Source: JAAZBA01 sp964461815 (lineage in GTDB: Bacteria > Bacillota > Clostridia > Oscillospirales > QAMX01). Taken from it: 64,000 bases of DNA. The stretch lies in the NCBI GenBank assembly GCA_964461815.1, contig CAYWVF010000015.1:1-64000 (forward strand). The letters run 5' to 3'. Shown one piece after another: positions 8,277 to 17,580 of this stretch; within the stretch, counting starts at the first letter, position 1; the number at the start of each line of letters is the position of its first letter. The notes beneath the pieces are model-generated. The model worked only from the letters and a program-made list of their open reading frames with translations, was not told where the DNA came from and did no database searches. Made by a program: the position numbers and the translations under genes.

Positions 8277-8953
8277 AGATACTGGTTGTTGATGATGAAA
8301 AGTTGCTGGTCAAAGGAATTAAATTCAACCTTGAAAATGACGGCTATACTGTAGATGCGGCATATGACGGAGAGGATGCGCTGAGAATAATAAGAGAAAA
8401 CAAATTTGACCTTATACTTCTTGACCTGATGCTTCCTAAGATCGACGGACTTGAGGTGTGCCGCCGTGTACGTGAATTTTCCAATGTGCCGATAATCATG
8501 GTCACTGCCAAGAGCGAGGATACAGATAAGCTTATCGGCTTTGAATACGGTGCCGATGATTATATGACGAAGCCCTTCAACATCATAGAGCTGAAGGCTC
8601 GTATCAGAGCGATACTCAGACGTGCCGGACAGAGCGATAAAAAGGACACCGGACATGTTATATCACGAGGCACTATAGAGATAGATACCGTTCAGCGCAA
8701 TGTCTACGTATCAGGGCAAGCCGTGATCCTTACAGTAAAGGAATTCGATCTCCTTGAGCTGTTTATAAAGAATCCCGGCAGAGTATATTCACGTGAGAAT
8801 CTTTTGAATCTTGTCTGGGGCTATGAATATCCCGGAGATATCAGAACTGTAGACGTACACATCAGGCATCTCAGAGAGAAGATCGAGGCAAATCCTGCAC
8901 AGCCCGAGTATATACTCACTAAGTGGGGGGTAGGTTACTATTTCAAGCAGTAA
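8273..8953 (+). CDS. OmpR/PhoB-family response regulator
   Basis: The receiver domain has acidic residues DDE at 7-9, phospho-acceptor Asp51 (ILLDLMLP) and MVTAK. The winged-helix output domain ends in WGVGYYFKQ, and the sequence most resembles the PhoP/WalR group. It is followed one base after its stop by the cognate kinase and then by a GerM-domain lipoprotein, so the operon probably monitors the envelope. It has a weak Shine-Dalgarno of its own and may be translated through the leader frame that precedes it. Confidence 0.93.
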   Translation: MKILVVDDEKLLVKGIKFNLENDGYTVDAAYDGEDALRIIRENKFDLILLDLMLPKIDGLEVCRRVREFSNVPIIMVTAKSEDTDKLIGFEYGADDYMTKPFNIIELKARIRAILRRAGQSDKKDTGHVISRGTIEIDTVQRNVYVSGQAVILTVKEFDLLELFIKNPGRVYSRENLLNLVWGYEYPGDIRTVDVHIRHLREKIEANPAQPEYILTKWGVGYYFKQ

Positions 8954-8954
8954 T

Positions 8955-10439
8955 ATGGGCATTCTTTCCGAACGCCTCTCTTGGGAGAAAATAAAAAGCT
9001 ATTTATTCAGCCTCCGCTTTAAGATCACCTTCACCTTCAGCTCGTTGGTGCTTCTCGTAATAGTACTCGTAAATACTGTTCCCGTGCTAACAACGCAGGA
9101 AATGATCGTAGATTCAAAGCGGAGCGATATGCTGAAAACTGCCAGCATGGTTGCAAACAGTCTGTCGTCGCTGCAATCGCTTGATGCCGAAAGAGTAAGC
9201 TCCGTCATGGAGATCCTCGAAGTATACGACGGCTCGAGACTTATAGTTGTAAACAACGATGGGCTTGTAATATACGATAACGAGCAGACAAGCTCGACCG
9301 TAGGAAAATATATGCTGTTTTCCGAGGGCTATTCTGCACTTTTCGGGCAGGATGTGTTCAGATGCGAATACTCCTCCGGAGCGTTCGTATCCTCTGCCGC
9401 TGTTCCTGTGATGTACAGCTCACAGCCGCTCGGTGTAGTATTTCTCTTTGAATACGATACTGCTCAGGCAGAGCTGCTGCTTAATATGCAGTCATATCTC
9501 AGGACGACAAGTATAGTCATCGCAGTGATCGCCGCAGCCATAAGCACGATGTTCTCATGGCTACTCAAGTACAGAGTCTCCAAGCTTATCGCCGCAATGG
9601 TTCGCATACGTGATGGCGAATACAGCTACCGTGCAGACGTCGGAGGTCATGATGAGATAAGTACTCTTGCCGACGAGTTCAATAATCTGACGGAGAGACT
9701 CCAGAAAACAGAGGATGGACGTCGGCAGTTCGTATCTAACGCATCGCACGAGCTTAAAACTCCGCTTGCATCGATAAAGCTTCTTGCAGACTCTGTCGTG
9801 CAGAATGAAAATATGGGGATCGATGAGGTACGTGACTTTCTCGGCGATATAAGTCAGGAGATAACACGCCTTACGAGGATCACCGAAAGACTTCTGTCGT
9901 TGACAAGAGTTGACGTAAACATAACCTACAATATCACGCAGGTTGATATGTCGTATATCGTTGACAGAGCGTGCTACATGCTCGAGCCGATGGCTGAGCA
10001 CCTGGATATAGACATGAGATGTGAGCTGTCCGACGGCTGTGTTGTCATGGCAGAGGAGGACGGTGTATATCAGGCTGTGTTCAATCTGATGGAAAACGCT
10101 TTGAAGTACAACGTAAAGGGTGGAAGTGTACGTGTTTATACGTACATAAAAAACAATAAGGTCTATTGCATAGTTGATGATACGGGAATAGGTATGCCGC
10201 ACGGTGAGCTCAACAAGATATTTGAACGCTTCTACCGTGTTGACAAGGCGAGATCGAGAGAAACAGGCGGTACAGGGCTCGGACTTTCAATAGTCAAGTC
10301 CACTGTCGAGCAGTTTGGCGGCAGTGTATGGGCAGAGCACCGACAGCCTAAGGGTTCGAGATTCGTTATCACCTTCCCATGCATTTCCGATGACTCGGAA
10401 ACAGGAAAAGAGAGCGAGGCTGACACCGATGAAAAATAA
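8955..10439 (+). CDS. Sensor histidine kinase with extracellular sensor domain
   Basis: The kinase has a first transmembrane segment at about residues 24-46, an external domain of about 140 residues, a second segment at about 184-205, then HAMP, HisKA (NASHELKTP, His265) and the ATPase domain (NLMENALKYN, DDTGIGM, GGTGLGLSIVK). The layout matches the PhoR/WalK type. It starts one base after the regulator stop without its own clear ribosome site, so coupled translation is likely. Its final 11 bases overlap the following lipoprotein gene. Confidence 0.93.
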   Translation: MGILSERLSWEKIKSYLFSLRFKITFTFSSLVLLVIVLVNTVPVLTTQEMIVDSKRSDMLKTASMVANSLSSLQSLDAERVSSVMEILEVYDGSRLIVVNNDGLVIYDNEQTSSTVGKYMLFSEGYSALFGQDVFRCEYSSGAFVSSAAVPVMYSSQPLGVVFLFEYDTAQAELLLNMQSYLRTTSIVIAVIAAAISTMFSWLLKYRVSKLIAAMVRIRDGEYSYRADVGGHDEISTLADEFNNLTERLQKTEDGRRQFVSNASHELKTPLASIKLLADSVVQNENMGIDEVRDFLGDISQEITRLTRITERLLSLTRVDVNITYNITQVDMSYIVDRACYMLEPMAEHLDIDMRCELSDGCVVMAEEDGVYQAVFNLMENALKYNVKGGSVRVYTYIKNNKVYCIVDDTGIGMPHGELNKIFERFYRVDKARSRETGGTGLGLSIVKSTVEQFGGSVWAEHRQPKGSRFVITFPCISDDSETGKESEADTDEK

Positions 10440-11331
10440 AATAGCCGTCTGTGCCGCTTTGCTGATGCTCTGCATTCTTTCATCATGCGCCGAGAGCCGT
10501 AATACTATGACGATAAAGACTGCATATATGACTAGCTCCGGTGAGGAATCGATACAGCTTATCGACCGCACCATAAAAAAGGCTGAGGGCAACGAGCTGT
10601 ACAGCGCTGTAATAAGCGAGCTGATAGAGTCTCCGGAGAATGAGCGGTATATATCGGTATTCCCTTCAAGCACTACGATCGAGGATGTCAACTATTATGA
10701 AACATACGGAAATTACAGCGGAGTAGTCGTTGTAACTCTCGGCGGAGGGTATATGGATCTAGAGGGTATAGATAAGACTATAGCCGATTACTGCATCGTA
10801 CTTTCGATGTGTGAGCTTGACGGTGTTTCAGGTGTCGTTATCTTCCGTGAACAAGCTCCGCCCACAGCGGTTGCAAGAGTGATGCAGCCTGAGGACATTA
10901 TAATGAATGCACAATCACTGCGTACAACACAGTATACTCTTACGCTGTGGTATCCGTCGAAAAAAGTGGCAGGTGAGCTTGAGCAAACGGAGAAAACCGT
11001 TGTGGCAAGAGTCGATTCCGATATTTCGGAGGTAGTGATACGTGCTCTTATAGGCATCAGCACCGAAAGCGACGGTATAAAGTTTATAAGCAGTGCAACA
11101 AATGTGCTCTCTTCAAATATTGAAAAGGGCGTATGCTATCTCAATCTCTCCGAGGATTTTACCGACTTCTTCTGCTACGCTCCGAACGGTGAAAATCTCA
11201 CTATACGTGCGATCGTAAATTCACTTTGTGAGCTTGAGGATATTGATGCTGTACAGTTTGTGATCGACGGCGGTCTTATCTTGTATGATGAAAACGAATT
11301 ATTGTCTAAGCCTGTCGAGGCGAAGTATTGA
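10429..11331 (+). CDS. GerM-domain lipoprotein
   Basis: This is an exported lipoprotein of 300 residues. The signal peptide ends in the lipobox LSSC, and the C-terminal part (about residues 155-290) is a GerMN domain like that of spore germination protein GerM, with LNLSEDF and a final VQFVIDGG strand. The start MKNKIAV lies inside the end of the kinase gene, overlapping it by 11 bases. Upstream in-frame ATGs fall within the kinase sequence and were rejected. Co-transcription with a two-component system recalls LpqB/GerM-type accessory proteins that tune kinases; that role is inferred. Confidence 0.85.
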   Translation: MKNKIAVCAALLMLCILSSCAESRNTMTIKTAYMTSSGEESIQLIDRTIKKAEGNELYSAVISELIESPENERYISVFPSSTTIEDVNYYETYGNYSGVVVVTLGGGYMDLEGIDKTIADYCIVLSMCELDGVSGVVIFREQAPPTAVARVMQPEDIIMNAQSLRTTQYTLTLWYPSKKVAGELEQTEKTVVARVDSDISEVVIRALIGISTESDGIKFISSATNVLSSNIEKGVCYLNLSEDFTDFFCYAPNGENLTIRAIVNSLCELEDIDAVQFVIDGGLILYDENELLSKPVEAKY

Positions 11332-11356
11332 CTTATTGTAAAATAAATGGTATAGT
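11328..11356 (+). promoter_or_regulatory. Promoter of ECF S-component gene, overlapping the upstream stop codon
   Basis: TTGACT (11328-11333) and TATAGT (11351-11356) are 17 bases apart. The -35 box contains the TGA stop codon of the GerM lipoprotein gene. A small hairpin (ATAGC/GCTAT) lies in the short leader. Confidence 0.65.
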
Positions 11357-11410
11357 AATATAGCGTTTAAAGCTATCGCAATGCACAAAATATAAGGAGT
11401 GTATCACAAA

Positions 11411-11974
11411 ATGCCGGATATCAAAAGAAAAACGATAAGCACAAAAAATCTTGTCGCGTCGGCTCTTCTCACAGCGTTCGGAATACTTATCCCGCTCGTA
11501 ATGCAGCCGCCGTTCAAAATAGTGCTTGAGCCTGCCTCATTTACACTTGCATCACATGTACCCGTCATGATCTCAATGTTTATTTCGCCAATGTCGGCGC
11601 TCATTGTATCGATAGGAACGGCTCTGGGCTTTCTTCTTTCCGGTATGCCTGTAGTAATAGCTGTAAGAGCACTCAGTCACATCGTTTTCGCATTGATAGG
11701 TGCTGTATTGATACAGAAAAACTACGTCAACATCAGAGATCACGGTAAATTAGTAATACTTTGTCTGCTTTTGGCGATAATTCACGGTATGATGGAGGTT
11801 GCCGTAACTGTTCCGTTTTATTTCAGCGGTGCGCTCAGTGAGGGCTTCTATGCAAATTCCTTTGCCTACGGCGTACTTCTTTTAGTCGGCGTAGGAACGG
11901 TGATTCACAGCTGTATAGATTTTGTTATAACCGTATTTATCGTAAAGATCCTAAAAAAAGCCAGAGTATTCTAA
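11411..11974 (+). CDS. ECF transporter S component, substrate not assigned
   Basis: This 187-residue, six-helix membrane protein resembles substrate-binding S components of energy-coupling factor vitamin transporters. The motif LASHVPVMISMFISP is reminiscent of niacin-type (NiaX) components, but that assignment is weak. It would work with a shared T/ATPase module encoded elsewhere. AAGGAG (11394-11399) points to the ATG at 11411. A GTG further upstream overlaps the ribosome site and was rejected. Confidence 0.72.
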   Translation: MPDIKRKTISTKNLVASALLTAFGILIPLVMQPPFKIVLEPASFTLASHVPVMISMFISPMSALIVSIGTALGFLLSGMPVVIAVRALSHIVFALIGAVLIQKNYVNIRDHGKLVILCLLLAIIHGMMEVAVTVPFYFSGALSEGFYANSFAYGVLLLVGVGTVIHSCIDFVITVFIVKILKKARVF

Positions 11975-12001
11975 AATAATTGTTTTGAGAATAGGCTTAT
12001 T

Positions 12002-13135
12002 ATGAAAAGAGTATCACGTTTTATTTCGCTTATATTATTTGTCGTAATGTGTCTGAATATCATGACTGTCAGCGCAGGTGCATTAAATACTGAAATGAAA
12101 ATAGTACTCAATGGAAAAGCGTTGACATTGTCTGATCCCATACAAGTAAAGGATGCAGATAATGAAAGCATAGTATCCGTTTCGATAAAGGATTTTGCCG
12201 AATGCTTCAAAGCCAAGCTGAGATATTCACAGCGTGAGCGTCTTATCGTGCTCCAGCTCGGAACCAGGCTCGTAAAGCTGAACATCGGAAGCAGCTATGC
12301 AATATCCTCAGGTAAAAAAATAACTATGCCCATATCGCCGTATGTGTCAAACGGTACGGTATATATTCCGCTGCGCTCTCTTGCCGCAGCACTCGGAGCT
12401 GATGTACTGTATGATGCTTCCGAAAAGACGCTGTATATTTCCACATTACAAAGCAATATACCTGCCGAGGTGTCGGCAAGCATACCGATACTTATGTATC
12501 ACGCAGTAAGCGACGATCCATGGGGACTTAAAGAGCTTTTCGTAAAGCCATCCGATATGGAAGCGCAGATAAAATATCTTAAGGAGAATGGATATACGAC
12601 CATCACCTTTGAGGATCTTCCGTATCTTGACATGATAGAGAAGCCGGTAATGCTTACATTTGATGACGGATATGATGATAATTATACAGAGTTATTTCCG
12701 ATACTGAAGAAATACAACGCAAAGGCCACCATATTTGTCATAACAGGCTCAATAGGCGGAGAGCATATGATGACCGATGAGCAAATAAAGGAGATGAGTG
12801 ATTCGGGGCTTGTTTCGATACAAAGTCACACCGTATCTCATCCCAGTATGCCGTCACTGACAGCATCGAAGCTTGCTTCGGAGCTTTCCGACTCAAAGCT
12901 TGCATTGGCTAGGATCACAGGCAGGATCCCATTTGTCCTTGCTTATCCAAACGGTGAGCATTCGGACACTGTGATAGCAGCTATGAGAGATCACTACAGC
13001 TACGGTCTGAAAAAGGATGGAGGTACATTCACCTCGGGTGAGGATCCTTACAGGATCGACCGAACAAGAATTGCAAGAAGCTCTTCCTTAGGCTCGTTTA
13101 AAAGCATTGTAGCGAAAAGCTATGTAACTAAGTAA
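12002..13135 (+). CDS. Polysaccharide deacetylase with copper-amine-oxidase-like N domain
   Basis: This is an exported protein with a signal peptide (residues 1-26). Next comes a Cu_amine_oxidN1-type domain (about 30-145) showing the recurrent YIPLRSLAAALGA motif; in Clostridia this domain is a surface or wall-binding module, not an oxidase. A NodB-type deacetylase domain (about 160-375) follows, with LTFDDGYDDN as the catalytic and metal-binding first motif and SHTVSHPSM as the HxxxH motif. It should remove acetyl groups from peptidoglycan or another surface glycan. The Shine-Dalgarno site is weak. A stem-loop follows the gene. Confidence 0.9.
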   Translation: MKRVSRFISLILFVVMCLNIMTVSAGALNTEMKIVLNGKALTLSDPIQVKDADNESIVSVSIKDFAECFKAKLRYSQRERLIVLQLGTRLVKLNIGSSYAISSGKKITMPISPYVSNGTVYIPLRSLAAALGADVLYDASEKTLYISTLQSNIPAEVSASIPILMYHAVSDDPWGLKELFVKPSDMEAQIKYLKENGYTTITFEDLPYLDMIEKPVMLTFDDGYDDNYTELFPILKKYNAKATIFVITGSIGGEHMMTDEQIKEMSDSGLVSIQSHTVSHPSMPSLTASKLASELSDSKLALARITGRIPFVLAYPNGEHSDTVIAAMRDHYSYGLKKDGGTFTSGEDPYRIDRTRIARSSSLGSFKSIVAKSYVTK

Positions 13136-13144
13136 TAAAAAACA

Positions 13145-13177
13145 ACGGTTTTCATTGTATTATGCGATGAAAACCGT
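13145..13177 (+). terminator. Stem-loop after the deacetylase gene
   Basis: ACGGTTTTCAT (13145-13155) pairs perfectly with ATGAAAACCGT (13167-13177). The T tract is weak (ACTTATAT), so termination may be partial. Confidence 0.55.
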
Positions 13178-13198
13178 ACTTATATGGAGGAGGAAATT

Positions 13199-13813
13199 AT
13201 GTTAGACAAATCTATCCCCTACTCAAATATAATTATGGTATGCCCATGGGAAAGGGTTAAAAATGCAGCTGCGTTAACGTTACCGAACGGATTCACCTAT
13301 AAAACATACGAGTCCGGTGACAATTCAAAATGGGCTAAAATCGAGCATTCTGTAGGAGAATTTCCGTCAATAGATGATGCCGTGAATTATTTTAACGAGC
13401 ATTATATGCCCTACGAGGACAAAATGAAGCAAAGGAATTGTTATATCGCAAATGAAAAGGGCGAATATATTGCAACTGCGAGTGCATTGTGGTACACCGA
13501 CGACTGCGGTACACATCCCACTCTCGGCTGGGTAGCGGTAGATCCGAGCTATCAGGGCAAGGGACTCGGCAAGGCTATAGTAGCAAAGGCTCTTAGCGTA
13601 CATGCCGAGCTTGACGTCGGCTGTGACGTTGTGCTCCACACTCAGACCTGGAGTCATAAGGCTGTACGTATGTATTACGGCTTCGGATTCAGATTATCAC
13701 GCAGCATCCGATTTTCCCGCTTCGAAAACGACTATGAAAAATCTATCGAAATCCTAAGGCAGCGCATTCCGACAGAGTTCGTAGACGAGCTTGCAAGTAC
13801 CTCTGTCGAGTAG
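13199..13813 (+). CDS. GNAT-family N-acetyltransferase
   Basis: The 204-residue protein has a GNAT fold, with the acetyl-CoA binding motif reading VDPSYQGKGLGKA (about residues 114-126) and the fold-closing segment RMYYGFGFRL. The substrate is unknown. I chose the ATG at 13199 because GGAGGAGG lies directly before it at a normal distance; an in-frame ATG five codons earlier overlaps that site. It sits between a deacetylase and a ceramidase-like gene, all in one direction but with their own ribosome sites. Confidence 0.85.
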   Translation: MLDKSIPYSNIIMVCPWERVKNAAALTLPNGFTYKTYESGDNSKWAKIEHSVGEFPSIDDAVNYFNEHYMPYEDKMKQRNCYIANEKGEYIATASALWYTDDCGTHPTLGWVAVDPSYQGKGLGKAIVAKALSVHAELDVGCDVVLHTQTWSHKAVRMYYGFGFRLSRSIRFSRFENDYEKSIEILRQRIPTEFVDELASTSVE

Positions 13814-13881
13814 AAACTCATATTGACTTTCCTGTATGACAACTGTATAATGTACTCAACAAATCGTAAAAGGAGCTTATT

Positions 13882-15387
13882 ATGTCAAATTTAAAATACG
13901 GTTGGGCTGAAGTCGATTTTACTCCGTCGAAAAAAATATCTCTTTCAGGGCAGTTTGCCGAAAGGATCTCCGAATATGTTGAAAAGCCAATTACAGCTAC
14001 AGCTCTGGCAGTCTCCTCCGACGATGAGCAGATGGTGCTTGTAAGCTGTGACCTTGTTTCTGTATCTTTGAATCTCGTCGAAGCTATACGTGCAAAATTA
14101 GCGGACAATACACTGGGACTCGATCCTGCAAAGATCGTTTTCAGTGCAATACATAACCATACCGGCCCGGTTTACCTCTCCAAAAGTCGCTACTCCACAG
14201 GTCTGTCGAACGCAAAATCAATGCTTATAGAGCGACTTCCTGCCGGAAAGAAATATGTTGAAAAGCAAAACATCTCCGATAATCCCGATATTATGAACGA
14301 AAATGACACATTCGAGCTTCTCGTGGAGCGTATTGCCGAAGCTGCGCTCACGGCATGGAAGAACAGAAAAGATGGTACATTTTCAAATGCATTCGGACGT
14401 GCTCCGGTCGGCATGTGCAGACGTGCAAGCTATTCCGACGGTTCTGCTCAGATGTGGGGCGAAACGAACCAGGCTGTATTCACAAGTCTGGAGGGTGGAA
14501 GCGACTCCGGTATTGAGCTGATGTATGTTTTCGATGATAAAAAGGAGCTTACGGGTATCGTTGCAAACCTTGCATGTCCGGCACAGTGTGTTCAGCATAG
14601 GCTCTTTGTATCACCTGACTTCTGGGGCGAGGTAAAGGTGCTTCTCAGGAAGCATTTTGGAGAGCATATATTCCTGCTTGCTCTGTGCAGTGCGGCAGGC
14701 GACCAGTGCCCTGTTGACATCGTAAGATGGGTAGAGCCGGAAAGTGATGTAAATGACCCGAATATCAATCGTAAATATCCTTTAAAGCGTAAGGCCGACC
14801 CGTCGATGTTCGATTTGGACGGTATGAGGCTGACCGGCAGAAGGATCGCCAATGAGATCATTGCAGTCTATGACGATGGACTCGATGCATCACAGGACGA
14901 TGCAGAGCTTGTGCATCACGTTCATCATATGAAGCTTCCGATGAGAAGGACTACGCTTTCCGAGGTAGCCGCAGCCGAAAAGGCAGTCTCCGAATATATC
15001 CGAGACAAGGAAGGCGACGTTGACTACAATGATGTTGCAAAGCTTCAAGTCAATCTCGGGATCATCAGCCGTCTTGAACAGCAGAATGTTTTCGACGTAG
15101 TCGATACCGAGGTACACATCATGCGTCTCGGCACGATAGCTATCGCTACAAATCCATTCGAGCTGTTCCTTGATTACGGTAATCAGATCAAAGCGAGAAG
15201 CCATGCCGAGCAAACATTCCTCATCCAGCTCGCATGTGGCTCTGCCGGCTATCTGCCGACAGAAAAAGCCGAAAAGGGCGGTCACTACAGCGCATTTATT
15301 TCAAGTGGTCTCGTAGGTCACGTCGGTGGCGAGCAGCTTGTAAGAGAGACGCTTGATGATATCAACAACAATCTGTTTCCTCTGTAA
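13882..15387 (+). CDS. Neutral/alkaline ceramidase-fold protein, cytoplasmic
   Basis: The N-terminal part has the neutral ceramidase fold signature (GWAEVDFTPS, then SAIHNHTGP holding a zinc-type histidine near residue 92). The second histidine region reads ANLACPAQCVQH. There is no signal peptide, so it acts in the cytoplasm. In true neutral ceramidases the nucleophile is Ser of GDVSPN; the matching place here reads GDQCPVD, so Ser is replaced by Cys. It probably hydrolyses some other ester or amide. AAAGGAGC precedes the start. A second member of the family is at 49190-50473. Confidence 0.72.
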   Translation: MSNLKYGWAEVDFTPSKKISLSGQFAERISEYVEKPITATALAVSSDDEQMVLVSCDLVSVSLNLVEAIRAKLADNTLGLDPAKIVFSAIHNHTGPVYLSKSRYSTGLSNAKSMLIERLPAGKKYVEKQNISDNPDIMNENDTFELLVERIAEAALTAWKNRKDGTFSNAFGRAPVGMCRRASYSDGSAQMWGETNQAVFTSLEGGSDSGIELMYVFDDKKELTGIVANLACPAQCVQHRLFVSPDFWGEVKVLLRKHFGEHIFLLALCSAAGDQCPVDIVRWVEPESDVNDPNINRKYPLKRKADPSMFDLDGMRLTGRRIANEIIAVYDDGLDASQDDAELVHHVHHMKLPMRRTTLSEVAAAEKAVSEYIRDKEGDVDYNDVAKLQVNLGIISRLEQQNVFDVVDTEVHIMRLGTIAIATNPFELFLDYGNQIKARSHAEQTFLIQLACGSAGYLPTEKAEKGGHYSAFISSGLVGHVGGEQLVRETLDDINNNLFPL

Positions 15388-15426
15388 CACAATGACCGAG
15401 CCACAGCTTTTATCATAGCTACATAT

Positions 15427-15462
15427 AAAAGGAGTACGACCAACTTGGTTCGTACTCCTTTT
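15427..15462. terminator. Bidirectional terminator
   Basis: AAAAGGAGTACGA (15427-15439) pairs perfectly with TCGTACTCCTTTT (15450-15462). It lies between converging genes, and A and T runs flank both sides, so it can end both transcripts. Confidence 0.9.
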
Positions 15463-15479
15463 CACATCTTGTATCAATC

Positions 15480-16649
15480 TCAAACTATAAGTATCTCATC
15501 CTGTATAGGGCCGTAGATCCTCAGCTTCTTATCCTTATCTATATGCACATCATATTCAAGTCTGACTCCGTATTTTTCTGTGTATATGCCAGGCTCTATC
15601 GAGAACATCGTTCCCGGCAGCAGACAACGGTCATCGTGAGTTTCAAAATCATCGATATTTGCACCTATTCCATGGCAATTGTGACCTATATTATGACCTG
15701 TGCGATGCATAAGATACTTATCCATACCTTTTTCTCTGAATATCGACTGCGCCATTGCATCAATATCACAGCCATGTACGGAGATATCGTTATCGAGATC
15801 ATGCTGTATTCTATCAAGCAGCTGTCGTCTCACACCGTTGACCATATCAAATATGCGCTGATACTCCGGATCTATATTCGAACCTATATTCATACACCAT
15901 GATATATCGTAGTATATCGAATCCTCCTGCGGAAGTCGTCCTGCGATATCTATTATAAGCCTGCTTCCCTCCTTAATCTGCCTTGAGCCGTGCTCCTCAG
16001 GCTCATATCCGGGATCGCAGCCGTGATCGTCGATACCGAAGAACGGCGGTGTATTCATATATATGGGTTCTTCTTCTATAATACGATTCATTTCCTGAAG
16101 CATCATCCACTCATCGATATATCTGCCCTCGTTCAGGCTTCTGCGTATCCATGCGAAGGTCTTATCCAATATGCGATGTATTATCACGCCTGCCTGACGA
16201 TGTGTCTCGATCTGCTCATCAGTCAATACTGCTCCGAAATACTGCATGAGATCTGCCGAACACACAAGCTCAATACCGTACGTTTTCAGATATTCGACCA
16301 AGCCTGCATCCATAGAGCTGATAGTCGGCACATTTCCTCCCGGTGAGTATTGACATGCGATCCTCTGACCCGGTGTGAATATATTACCGAGTACATCCTT
16401 TTGCCCCTTGATACCCTTATATAGAACCTTTCTACCCGGTAAATGATCCAGCAGTAGCGGTTCTATAGCGGATAATACCTTTACAGGCTCACCCTCTGCC
16501 GGAATAAGGTAGAACAGTCTGCGTGTGCAAAATCGATCGGACAAGCCGAGGAAATCATGTGTAATAAAGTCATGCCCATGATAATCCGTAAACAACCATC
16601 CGTCCAGATGATATTGCTTTAATAAGCTCTGTATTTTCTCTATATCCAT
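15480..16649 (-). CDS. M24-family metallopeptidase (aminopeptidase P-like)
   Basis: This protein should cleave N-terminal residues before proline from peptides. The N-terminal creatinase-like domain (about residues 1-150) is followed by the pita-bread catalytic domain. All five metal ligands of the family are visible: Asp in IIDIAG, Asp in IYYDIS, His in HRTGHNIGH, Glu in FSIEPGIYT and Glu in RLEYDV. The length of 389 fits the family. It is cytoplasmic, with no signal peptide. Confidence 0.88.
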   Translation of the reverse strand: MDIEKIQSLLKQYHLDGWLFTDYHGHDFITHDFLGLSDRFCTRRLFYLIPAEGEPVKVLSAIEPLLLDHLPGRKVLYKGIKGQKDVLGNIFTPGQRIACQYSPGGNVPTISSMDAGLVEYLKTYGIELVCSADLMQYFGAVLTDEQIETHRQAGVIIHRILDKTFAWIRRSLNEGRYIDEWMMLQEMNRIIEEEPIYMNTPPFFGIDDHGCDPGYEPEEHGSRQIKEGSRLIIDIAGRLPQEDSIYYDISWCMNIGSNIDPEYQRIFDMVNGVRRQLLDRIQHDLDNDISVHGCDIDAMAQSIFREKGMDKYLMHRTGHNIGHNCHGIGANIDDFETHDDRCLLPGTMFSIEPGIYTEKYGVRLEYDVHIDKDKKLRIYGPIQDEILIV

Positions 16650-16723
16650 GATCGTACCTATCCTTTTTCGGTATATACAGCATTATTCACATCGGTGAAA
16701 ATGAGTAGCTGCTTTTATTTTAT

Positions 16724-17293
16724 TTACGCCTCTTTGATAACACGGTAATATGCAACTCTTACCGGGTAATACAGCACTGCGATACCGATAACCGTAAATA
16801 CAGCATTGATTATCGTTGCCGGTATAGATGTTATCTCGGCAGCAAATGCTGCACTCCATGTGCTTCCCATTACAACGAGCTCTACCGTAGACCATATGAA
16901 ATCAATAATGATATTCGTTATTCCGTATATAGCCGCACAGATCACAGCGTATATGTATTCCTTTTTCGTGTCGCCGTCAGCATGTTTCTTCATCGCAAGA
17001 TATATATATCCGACAAGTAAGCATTTGATGATCGTATTTACAAAAACATTAGGTATTGCATGCATGTAGCCGTTGAGCACATCGAATATCACGAGTCCCA
17101 AAACGCCGGCAACGGTAGCTCTCTTAGGGCCGAGGAATATCACGGCAAGCATAACGAAAATGTGTCCGAAATGCAAAAACGGTGTTCCAACTGCTGCCGG
17201 GAGCGGTATTCTGAACGATTGGATACCCAGAAAAACGATAGCTGCAAAAAACGCAGTGATCACTGTTGATCTTGTATTTGTTGACTGTTTCAT
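16724..17293 (-). CDS. ECF transporter S component, substrate not assigned
   Basis: The 189-residue membrane protein with about six helices belongs to the ECF S-component superfamily. The region HFGHIFVMLAVIFLGPKRA (about 40-58) is the typical helix 2 and following loop, and FDVLNGYMHAIPN follows. The vitamin bound cannot be read. I chose MKQSTNTRS at 17293, seven bases after AGGAG, over an ATG six codons upstream. It is the second S component in the window. No ECF ATPase or T protein is nearby. Confidence 0.75.
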   Translation of the reverse strand: MKQSTNTRSTVITAFFAAIVFLGIQSFRIPLPAAVGTPFLHFGHIFVMLAVIFLGPKRATVAGVLGLVIFDVLNGYMHAIPNVFVNTIIKCLLVGYIYLAMKKHADGDTKKEYIYAVICAAIYGITNIIIDFIWSTVELVVMGSTWSAAFAAEITSIPATIINAVFTVIGIAVLYYPVRVAYYRVIKEA

Positions 17294-17514
17294 TTTGTTT
17301 ACTCCTAACACTTTTATATCGATATGAAGTATATCACATATTTGATTATGTCAAAATATCCACTTCCATGAATTTTTATATGACCAGATCGCATATCTAT
17401 GCTGGATGCTCTCATCTACGTTCCGCATTCTGCCAATAAAAATGCATATTACGGCACACATCGCGAAAATAAATGACAACTTCGATAAAATATACAAACA
17501 AAACGCAAAAAGCA

Positions 17515-17543
17515 TTGACTTGCATCGATTTTGAATATATAAT
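17515..17543 (+). promoter_or_regulatory. Promoter of the MATE pair
   Basis: TTGACT (17515-17520) and TATAAT (17538-17543) are separated by 17 bases, shortly before the first MATE gene. The rest of the 269-base divergent region shows no other clear feature. Confidence 0.75.
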
Positions 17544-17580
17544 ATATTGAAGATATTCTCAAAAAAGGAAGCGGATCATA

